DNA of 5,852 nucleotides from Candidatus Woesearchaeota archaeon (GTDB lineage: Archaea; Nanobdellota; Nanobdellia; Woesearchaeales; GW2011-AR9), in contig JACOZM010000072.1 in assembly GCA_016181345.1 (NCBI GenBank), positions 1 through 5,852 of the forward strand, written 5' to 3'. A program made the position numbers and the translations under genes. Within the stretch, counting starts at the first letter, position 1. The number at the start of each line of letters is the position of its first letter. Under the pieces are notes generated by a model. That model saw only the letters and a program-made list of their open reading frames with translations, did no database searches and had not been told where the DNA came from. Below, in pieces: positions 1 to 4,119 of this stretch.

Positions 1-549
1 AAGAAAGGAGATGCTTATGCTGTCATCAGCCAGGATTATGATAATTTGATCTTCAAAGCTCCTTTATTAGTGAGAAATCTCTCTATTGCTGGTAAAAGAA
101 AAAGAGCCGGGAAATTTGCTTTTGTCAACGTCAAGCCGGAAATTATTTCATTGAAAGAAGTTCTAGCTGAATTACAGCTTACTTTTGACCAGCTTGTTGT
201 CGTTGCTATTTTAGTCGGTACGGATTATAATCCCGGAGGCATAAAGGGGATCGGGCCAAAAAAAGCATTAGCATTAGTCAAAGAAACTCCTACTGATGAG
301 ATTTTTGAAAAAGTAGAATGGTCAAAACATTATCCCGATCTTGACTGGAAAGAAATCTTTTCTACTATCGTCAATATGCCGGTAACAGATGACTATCAAT
401 TGAAATGGAAAAAGATTCAGGAAAATGAGCTGATTGAATTTCTCGTCAAAAAACACGATTTTAATGAAGAGCGTGTCCTGGCTAAATTAGAAAAGTTAAA
501 ACAAGAATCATCAAAGCTGGCTCAGAAAGGATTGGGAAACTTTTTTTAG
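1..549 (+). CDS. fen: Flap endonuclease FEN1, C-terminal part (5' end outside window)
   Basis: Structure-specific 5'-flap endonuclease that trims Okazaki-fragment flaps and acts in excision repair. The frame is open from base 1, so the gene enters from the left; 182 residues are visible, against roughly 340 in full-length archaeal FEN1. Seen in the visible part: SQDYD (residues 10-14), with two metal-ligand aspartates of the XPG/FEN nuclease core; RNL and GKRK (25-34); GTDYN (73-77) with the next metal-binding Asp; then GGIKGIGPKKAL (79-90), the helix-hairpin-helix-type DNA-binding motif that follows it in this family. The protein ends exactly in a PCNA-interacting box, Q175-x-x-L178-x-x-F181-F182, preceded by a Lys/Glu-rich helix. 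This type is archaeal/eukaryotic; bacteria instead carry it as a Pol I domain. The in-frame TTG at 46 lies inside the conserved core and is not a start. The gene is convergent with the next one. Confidence 0.96.
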   Translation, partial: KKGDAYAVISQDYDNLIFKAPLLVRNLSIAGKRKRAGKFAFVNVKPEIISLKEVLAELQLTFDQLVVVAILVGTDYNPGGIKGIGPKKALALVKETPTDEIFEKVEWSKHYPDLDWKEIFSTIVNMPVTDDYQLKWKKIQENELIEFLVKKHDFNEERVLAKLEKLKQESSKLAQKGLGNFF

Positions 550-614
550 AGAACTAGAACGATATATAAATAAAAATCTACTTGTCATGATCTATGTATA
601 ATGACCTCTGTGTC

Positions 615-632
615 ATCATTCATATCATTCAT
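615..632. repeat. Perfect 9-bp tandem duplication, two copies
   Basis: ATCATTCAT occurs at 615-623 and again at 624-632 with no spacer. The second copy covers the stop codon (629-631) of the minus-strand gene. It lies in the 79-bp spacer where that gene and fen converge. The spacer also holds an A/T-rich run (562-579) that reads as a T-tract on the minus strand and could help end the minus-strand transcript. The repeat is directly visible; a role is not. Confidence 0.75.
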
Positions 633-946
633 CTTCTTTTGCTTTTATAATACAAATGCAGTGCAGCTGGACCTAAAAATAGAACAGCAGCCCCGATGGG
701 TGAGATTACAGGAATGCCTAACTCAGCTACAATTCCGGCAAGAGTTCCATTTTGCGCTATATACACTCCTGCTGCACCTACGCCTCTTCCAATTTCTTCT
801 CTGGTAAATCGTGGCTGATCTCTGCCCCGTTCCGTACGTTCAGGAAGTAATCTTGGAGACCATTCTTTAGCTACATAAGCTCCGATATCTCCTCCTGCTG
901 TTGGAAGAAAATTTGCATAACGCTCTACTTCTCGTAATGTTACCAT
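629..946 (-). CDS. Small hypothetical membrane protein (105 aa)
   Basis: Not recognised. The N-terminal half (about residues 1-52) is polar and charged, with an Arg-rich stretch around 37-54. It is followed by a Gly/Ala-rich hydrophobic stretch (about 55-75) and a second strongly hydrophobic segment (about 77-99), ending in the basic tail KSKRR. This looks like one or two membrane helices with a positively charged, probably cytoplasmic C-terminus. The frame stays open upstream to an ATG at 1036 (135 aa). The start at 946 is preferred because a TATA-like palindrome at 965-978 lies about 26 bp before it, as expected for a leaderless archaeal transcript; the longer version would put that promoter inside the coding sequence. 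The gene is convergent with fen and divergent from the phosphohistidine-domain gene. The overlapping plus-strand frame at 601-807 has no recognisable content. Confidence 0.7.
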   Translation of the reverse strand: MVTLREVERYANFLPTAGGDIGAYVAKEWSPRLLPERTERGRDQPRFTREEIGRGVGAAGVYIAQNGTLAGIVAELGIPVISPIGAAVLFLGPAALHLYYKSKRR

Positions 947-964
947 AAATACTACTTCTAAGTG

Positions 965-978
965 ATATTTATAAATAT
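965..978 (-). promoter_or_regulatory. TATA-like element for the 629-946 gene
   Basis: ATATTTATAAATAT is a perfect 14-bp palindrome. Its centre is about 26 bp before the ATG at 946 on the minus strand, the spacing between an archaeal TATA box and the transcription start. This implies a leaderless mRNA beginning at or beside that ATG. TTCTAAG flanks it as a direct repeat (956-962 and 979-985). Orientation is assigned from the downstream gene because the core is symmetrical. Confidence 0.5.
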
Positions 979-1075
979 TTCTAAGAAGATTGCTGAGTAA
1001 AAGATAATGATATTGCTCATATTCAGCAGATATCAAATAAAAGATTTCCTATTGACTCCTCAAGTTCAGAAAAAC

Positions 1076-1082
1076 TATTAAA
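1076..1082 (+). promoter_or_regulatory. Weak TATA-like element for the phosphohistidine-domain gene
   Basis: TATTAAA is centred about 26 bp before the ATG at 1105. No purine-rich ribosome binding site precedes that ATG (the preceding bases are T/C-rich), so a leaderless transcript fits. The match to a TATA box is only moderate in a background rich in A and T. Confidence 0.35.
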
Positions 1083-1104
1083 CCATCTTCTAATTCTTCT
1101 TATT

Positions 1105-2286
1105 ATGGATCTTACTAAATTATATCAGAAACAAGTTTCTTTCACTGAATGGTTTGAAAGTATCAATCATCCGGAAACAGAAGCCATGCGTAAGGAAGAT
1201 AACGCTAAGCGAGAAAGGTTAGAACTATTACAGCAACTCATTCAGATTCCTTTTGATAAAGCTACGAACTTTTCTGCTGAGGAAGTATCAGCAAATTCTC
1301 CTCAGTTTCAGAGGTTTATGCAGGAGCATGGAGAAGAGCTTTGTGCTTTGCGCTTAGTTCCAGAAAATCCCGAACTGCCAAAATTGCGTATGCGCGGTCA
1401 TAAGATCAAAGAGGTTATGGCTTGGTTTAAAGAACAGAAAATTGATCCAAAACAATATCGGGCCGATTTTGTTCCTCACGTAAATTCTACCTTGTGGTCA
1501 ACAATTTTTGTGATAAACCAGCAGGGCATTTTTGGAGAAATAGTTAAAGGTGGGCATCATATTTTGACTCAAGGATTTTATCAAGACATTAAGCCATTGA
1601 TATTTTCTTATAACTTTATGCATTGGAATATTGATAATAATAAAGCTACAAACGATTTTGAAGAAGTTACGAATCACCTCAAGGGGATAATAAAGAGGCT
1701 TAAAGTGACTGATCCTAATTTTCAAGAGGTATTGAAAGAAAAATTACATGCAGAATTTATGAACAATTATCTGTGTGGATATTTTGAAACTGTTTTCACA
1801 TTAGATCATGGGCTTTGGTTTATTGATTATAATAGAATATTGGGAAAGATCTATGCTGATTTTAATCTATCTAAGGAGAATTCTTCTCTTTCTTCTCCCT
1901 CACCTTCTTCATCTTCTTTATCCTCATTAAATGATCTTCATTCTTCTCTTAGTCTTAACACGCCTTTTCTTCGTGGAATTCCCGGAAGTTCCGGAAAAGT
2001 TAAGGGAAAGGTAAGAATCATCAACGATCTTGATAATCTTAACAATCACCAATTTGAAGACGGTGAAATTTTAGTATGCAAGATGACTACTCCAGAGCAT
2101 CTTCATCTGATGCAGAGATCATCCGCGATAATTACCGATCAAGGTGGAATTTTAAGCCATGCCGCTATTGTCTCTAGAGAATTAAAAAAGCCCTGTATTA
2201 CAAGAACGGAAAAAGCGACAGAAAAATTGAAGGATGGAGATCTTGTTGAAGTTGATGCTGATAATGGCTTTGTTCGAAAGTTATGA
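1105..2286 (+). CDS. PEP-synthase-family protein with swivelling phosphohistidine domain
   Basis: The C-terminal domain (about residues 289-393) is a PEP-utilising-enzyme mobile domain. It begins GIPGSSGKVKGKVRII, continues ILVCKMTTPE, and contains TDQGGILSHAAIVSREL, with His352 in the position that carries the phosphoryl group in PEP synthase and pyruvate phosphate dikinase. A Ser-rich linker (about 257-286) separates it from a roughly 255-residue N-terminal region. That region has features resembling a shortened PEP-synthase ATP-grasp domain: ALR (81-83) then LPKLRMRG (91-98), recalling the Arg and Gly motifs near the nucleotide, and GIFGEIVKGG (141-150), recalling GE-x-VV-x-G. This resemblance is inference. 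There is no C-terminal PEP/pyruvate-binding barrel; at 393 aa the protein is about half the length of PEP synthase, so the final phosphate acceptor is unknown. It may be a small-molecule phosphotransferase or a partner of a separate enzyme. The ATG at 1105 is the first in frame and fits a leaderless start. Confidence 0.88.
   Translation: MDLTKLYQKQVSFTEWFESINHPETEAMRKEDNAKRERLELLQQLIQIPFDKATNFSAEEVSANSPQFQRFMQEHGEELCALRLVPENPELPKLRMRGHKIKEVMAWFKEQKIDPKQYRADFVPHVNSTLWSTIFVINQQGIFGEIVKGGHHILTQGFYQDIKPLIFSYNFMHWNIDNNKATNDFEEVTNHLKGIIKRLKVTDPNFQEVLKEKLHAEFMNNYLCGYFETVFTLDHGLWFIDYNRILGKIYADFNLSKENSSLSSPSPSSSSLSSLNDLHSSLSLNTPFLRGIPGSSGKVKGKVRIINDLDNLNNHQFEDGEILVCKMTTPEHLHLMQRSSAIITDQGGILSHAAIVSRELKKPCITRTEKATEKLKDGDLVEVDADNGFVRKL
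1881..1957 (+). repeat. Pyrimidine-rich low-complexity tract encoding the Ser-rich linker
   Basis: The coding strand is almost all C and T here (TTC, TCT and TCC steps with few purines) and encodes repeated Ser with some Leu and Pro, about residues 259-284 of the phosphohistidine-domain protein. A flexible linker suits a domain that must swing between active sites. Such tracts are prone to slippage, so length may vary between strains (inference). Confidence 0.7.
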
Positions 2287-2307
2287 TACAGGTAGGAAAG
2301 TTATGAT
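2276..2307 (+). repeat. 12-bp direct repeat across a stop codon, period 20
   Basis: GAAAGTTATGAT occurs at 2276-2287 and 2296-2307. The first copy contains the last codons and TGA stop (2284-2286) of the phosphohistidine-domain gene; the second lies in the spacer before upp. It looks like a local duplication of the gene end, with no visible function. Confidence 0.7.
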
Positions 2308-2321
2308 GGACGTTAGAAATC

Positions 2322-2330
2322 TTTTTATAT
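2322..2330 (+). promoter_or_regulatory. TATA-like element upstream of upp
   Basis: TTTTTATAT, preceded by the purine-containing GAAATC, sits about 26-30 bp before the ATG at 2356 that opens a 30-codon frame, and about 115 bp before the upp start. A second A/T-rich candidate, TTTAAAGT at 2365-2372, would give a start near 2395. Which one is used cannot be decided from the sequence. Confidence 0.35.
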
Positions 2331-2355
2331 CATCCGTTGATATTCTCTATTTTTG

Positions 2356-2448
2356 ATGAAGGAATTTAAAGTAAATCAAAACATTTTTGCTTCTTATGGT
2401 ACTTCGTCCAATCTCATTTTAACAATCGAAGGTGATTCTTATGCATGA
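2356..2448 (+). CDS. Possible 30-codon upstream ORF overlapping the upp start
   Basis: ATG at 2356 opens a 30-residue frame (it begins MKEFKVNQNIF and ends EGDSYA) that stops with TGA at 2446-2448, five bases inside upp (ATG at 2441). The TATA-like element at 2322-2330 would start transcription within a few bases of this ATG, so it could be translated leaderless. The upp ribosome binding site lies inside this frame, so its translation could couple to or interfere with upp. There is no homology evidence, and a frame this short can arise by chance. Confidence 0.25.
   Translation: MKEFKVNQNIFASYGTSSNLILTIEGDSYA
2431..2436 (+). promoter_or_regulatory. Ribosome binding site that fixes the upp start
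   Basis: GGTGAT matches the complement of the 3' end of archaeal 16S rRNA and stands four bases before the ATG at 2441. A reading from the GTG at 2432 would add only three residues and would use the ribosome binding site itself as a start codon, so ATG 2441 is chosen. Confidence 0.75.
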
Positions 2449-3220
2449 AGTAGAAGGTTATGATGGTCGATTGTGGGTTTCCGATAGTCCTCTAGTCAGT
2501 GAATTAGTTTTAACAATTCGTGATGCAGTCTTACAAAGAAGCAGTTATCTTGTCAGAAAATCTGTCAATGAAATTGGGAGATTGATGGCGTATGATGTTG
2601 AAAGGATAGAGACAGCGAAAGGAAATTTTCCAACAGCATCTGCCAGTGTGATAACAGGAAATAAGGGTACTGCATTACACCAATTAAGGTCGGAGGAACC
2701 AGTATTTCTCAATATTTTAAGGTCAGCCGATGAGATGGTGCATGGGGCAAGAGAAGTGTTCAGAGAAGCGCCAGTTATTTTTGCTGATACTAAAAGAGTC
2801 GAAGGTACTTATAGAGAAGGAACAATTAGAATTGATGTAAATTATATGAGTGCTCCTAATCCTCAGCCCGAGGGTGAAGTGTTTTCTTTAGCCGGAAGGG
2901 TTTTAATGGTACCTGACCCCATGGGAGCAACTTTTTGGAGCGGAGAGACAGCTGCAGCTAGAGCAGGTGAACTTTATGGTCAACCTTCAAGGCAGATATT
3001 TATGAATGTCATGGCTGCTAAACCAGGAGTAGAAGCTTTTTTAGAAAGGATGACTCGGGCAGGAATAGACTGCTGTATGTATACTGCAGTATTGGACCCT
3101 ACTCTGGATGAACGAGCATATATAGTCCCAGGTGCTGGCGACTTAGGTAATCTACAACATAATGGAGGAAAATCTTTATTTAGGGTGTTACGAGAAATAT
3201 TTTATGAAGGTAGAGAATAA
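2441..3220 (+). CDS. upp: Uracil phosphoribosyltransferase homologue with atypical PRPP loop
   Basis: Family role: uracil + PRPP to UMP + diphosphate, cytoplasmic pyrimidine salvage. Landmarks in order: SPLVSELVLTIRDAV (16-30) and EIGRLMAYDVER (44-55), the N-terminal signature; NILRSADEMVHG (91-102), matching the family's PILRAG-x-GMVDG; V157-PDPMGATFWSG-168 at the PRPP loop; and YTAVLDPTLDERAYIVPGAGDLG (214-236), the uracil-binding segment, with Gly233-Asp234 kept. Differences: the usual small-residue ATGGS-type loop is ATFWS, with bulky Phe165-Trp166; the terminal GD-x-GDR motif is GDLGN, with Asp changed to Asn and Arg lost. The protein has 259 residues against about 210 for typical Upp; the excess lies mainly around 56-80 and 115-150 and in a 20-residue tail. 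It could be an active divergent Upp or a relative with another ligand or a regulatory role. It lies in the same region as pyrEF and pyrC, convergent with the CYTH gene. Confidence 0.82.
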   Translation: MHEVEGYDGRLWVSDSPLVSELVLTIRDAVLQRSSYLVRKSVNEIGRLMAYDVERIETAKGNFPTASASVITGNKGTALHQLRSEEPVFLNILRSADEMVHGAREVFREAPVIFADTKRVEGTYREGTIRIDVNYMSAPNPQPEGEVFSLAGRVLMVPDPMGATFWSGETAAARAGELYGQPSRQIFMNVMAAKPGVEAFLERMTRAGIDCCMYTAVLDPTLDERAYIVPGAGDLGNLQHNGGKSLFRVLREIFYEGRE

Positions 3221-3246
3221 TATCATTCTCCATAATGTTTTAATCA

Positions 3247-3267
3247 ATCTTTTTATTCTTAATCTTT
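3247..3267 (+). terminator. T-rich probable terminator for upp
   Basis: The 54-bp gap between convergent upp and the CYTH gene holds T-rich runs on the plus strand, including TTTTT at 3250-3254 and two AATCTTT copies 15 bp apart. Archaeal termination relies mainly on such U-runs. No strong hairpin is visible. Confidence 0.35.
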
Positions 3268-3274
3268 AGACTGT

Positions 3275-3862
3275 TCAATCTTCAAAGTGCTCGTCATCAG
3301 GATTCCATTGGATCCAAGAATATCCTCGTTTTGTCTTCTTCCAATCGGTAATTCCAATTTCTTTCAACATGGTAAATATTTTTTCTTTTCCTTCAGCCGG
3401 ATTGTCGATCTGTCCTTTAAACTCCACTTCAACAAAAAATCCCAGTCCCTCAACAGTATCGCAATCAAATCGAAATTCTTTATATTGATAACTGACACGA
3501 TGTTTTTTGATTACCGAAGTTTCTTTAAATCCTAAGCGCTTCAGAATTTCAAGGACTTTTTTCTGATCTCCAACTAAAGTTTCAATCTCATCAGCATAAA
3601 GGCTTTTTCCCGTTTTCTCGTTCCGATACCATTTCTTATAACAAATCTCGTTTCCTTTTTCACTAACTCTAAGTCGAAACCATTCATCAGCATCCTTAGT
3701 CCCATCATGCTTATTTTTATAGATAAAAGACCTATCTGGAGGGTCAAAATAATAATCTGCGTCGTCTGAAATTTTAATCAGCTTGGCATTTTTCTTCAGC
3801 CAATTCAAGATTCTTTTTGGATCATCAAGCTTCAGTTTTATTTCTATTTCAATATTTTCCAT
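3275..3862 (-). CDS. CYTH-domain protein (CyaB/thiamine-triphosphatase-like)
   Basis: CYTH enzymes form a beta-tunnel that binds an organic triphosphate or polyphosphate with divalent metal; members include class IV adenylyl cyclase and thiamine triphosphatase. Numbered from the chosen Met (195 aa), the protein has the N-terminal E-x-E-x-K signature at E5, E7 and K9, a Tyr-rich DADYYFDPP (about 42-50), WFRLRV with two tunnel Arg (about 61-66), YKKW (about 75-78), DEIET (about 91-95), KKHRV (about 119-123), FDCD (about 132-135) and GLGFFVEVEF (about 139-148) with the C-terminal acidic pair. All key charged positions are present, so it should be active; substrate cannot be assigned. An in-frame ATG at 3886 would add MRNALIKE, but it lies at the end of a TATA-like element (3886-3893) whose predicted start falls at about 3862-3863, and CYTH proteins usually begin just before the E-x-E-x-K strand. 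It is divergent from pyrEF. Confidence 0.9.
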   Translation of the reverse strand: MENIEIEIKLKLDDPKRILNWLKKNAKLIKISDDADYYFDPPDRSFIYKNKHDGTKDADEWFRLRVSEKGNEICYKKWYRNEKTGKSLYADEIETLVGDQKKVLEILKRLGFKETSVIKKHRVSYQYKEFRFDCDTVEGLGFFVEVEFKGQIDNPAEGKEKIFTMLKEIGITDWKKTKRGYSWIQWNPDDEHFED

Positions 3863-3885
3863 CTCTTTAATTAAGGCATTCCTCA

Positions 3886-3893
3886 TTTATATA
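3886..3893 (-). promoter_or_regulatory. TATA-like element proximal to the CYTH gene
   Basis: Read on the minus strand this is TATATAAA, centred about 26-27 bp before the ATG at 3862, which predicts a leaderless CYTH mRNA. The alternative ATG at 3886 overlaps its last base, so the two assignments compete. The same TTTTAGTATATA string occurs in the opposite orientation at 3974-3985. Confidence 0.45.
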
Positions 3894-3985
3894 CTAAAAT
3901 GCCATAGCTTTCGAACAAATAATGGCATTTTATATATATAAATTTCGCAATTAAATGTTTGATATCTTGCGAATTTTAGTATATA
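3888..3985. repeat. Pseudo-symmetric 98-bp set of inverted repeats
   Basis: There are three nested inverted repeats. (1) TATATACTAAAAT (3888-3900) with ATTTTAGTATATA (3973-3985), 13/13. (2) TAAAATGCCAT (3895-3905) with ATGGCATTTTA (3922-3932), 11/11 with a 16-nt spacer. (3) TAAATTTCGCAA (3939-3950) with TTGCGAATTTTA (3967-3978), 11/12 with a 16-nt spacer. Repeats 2 and 3 are placed symmetrically about position 3936, where a palindromic TTTATATATATAAA (3929-3942) lies. The element separates the divergent CYTH and pyrEF genes and contains TATA-like sequences pointing both ways. It may be an operator region or, if transcribed, two hairpins. Confidence 0.8.
3929..3942. promoter_or_regulatory. Palindromic TATA-like element between divergent genes
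   Basis: TTTATATATATAAA is a perfect palindrome and a strong TATA-box match in either direction. On the minus strand it would start transcription near 3909, upstream of both possible CYTH starts; on the plus strand near 3962. It sits between the right arm of one inverted repeat (3922-3932) and the left arm of another (3939-3950), so proteins bound there could mask it. Confidence 0.45.
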
Positions 3986-3998
3986 TCTTTAGGGCTAG

Positions 3999-4012
3999 AA
4001 ATATATTTAAAG
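3999..4012 (+). promoter_or_regulatory. Candidate TATA box for pyrEF
   Basis: AAATATATTTAAAG is an A/T-rich TATA-like run preceded by G-rich AGGGCTAG. A start about 26 bp downstream would fall near 4032, at the edge of the 17-bp repeat array, giving a leader of about 88 nt. The TATATAT at 3980-3986 is an alternative, with a start near 4009. The choice is open. Confidence 0.4.
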
Positions 4013-4033
4013 TTCCATCTGCAGAATAATAAT

Positions 4034-4093
4034 CATCAATAGGATTTAGCAATCAATAGAATCTAGTAATCAATAGAATCTAGTAATCAATAG
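4034..4093 (+). repeat. 17-bp tandem repeat in the pyrEF leader, about 3.5 copies
   Basis: AATCAATAGAATCTAGT is perfect at 4051-4067 and 4068-4084. A diverged first copy lies at 4034-4050 (13 of 17 matches), and the first nine bases recur at 4085-4093. The array puts TAG at 4040, 4047, 4057, 4064, 4074, 4081 and 4091, steps of 7 and 10 nt in alternation. It ends about 27 bases before the pyrEF start codon, so it is probably in the mRNA leader. A regulatory role as a protein-binding array on RNA or DNA is inference. Confidence 0.85.
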
Positions 4094-4108
4094 GTACAAT
4101 AATTAATC

Positions 4109-4113
4109 GGGGG
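4109..4113 (+). promoter_or_regulatory. Probable ribosome binding site of pyrEF
   Basis: GGGGG, in the context TCGGGGGTTTATC, stands six bases before the ATG at 4120. It is a G-rich variant of the usual GGAGGT at a normal distance, and the only G-run in the leader after the repeats. Confidence 0.55.
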
Positions 4114-4119
4114 TTTATC

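Noticed and set aside
601..807. Plus-strand 68-residue frame opposite the small membrane protein, with a TATA-like run at 562-572 upstream
   Set aside because: The product is low in recognisable structure and lies antisense to a frame with a plausible charged-plus-membrane layout. The upstream A/T run is equally explained as a T-tract for ending the minus-strand transcript.
947..1036. N-terminal extension of the small membrane protein to the ATG at 1036
   Set aside because: It would place the best TATA-like element inside the coding region, and the added 30 residues show no conserved-looking features. It cannot be excluded fully.
1498..1725. Minus-strand 75-residue frame
   Set aside because: It lies wholly inside the phosphohistidine-domain gene on the other strand, with no motif, promoter or ribosome binding site of its own.
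1105..2286. Truncated or frameshifted PEP synthase pseudogene
   Set aside because: The frame is intact, the catalytic His motif is complete, and the protein ends where the His domain normally ends. No barrel sequence follows in any frame.
3287..3535. Plus-strand 82-residue frame rich in Phe and Ser
   Set aside because: It is antisense to the well-supported CYTH gene; its composition is what A/G-rich Lys/Glu codons give when read backwards.
4034..4093. Possible CRISPR array
   Set aside because: The units are 17 bp and directly adjacent, with no unique spacers between them and no cas gene in the window.
4034..4093. Iterons of a replication origin or plasmid
   Set aside because: No replication initiator gene is present and the array abuts the start of a metabolic gene, so a leader role is simpler.
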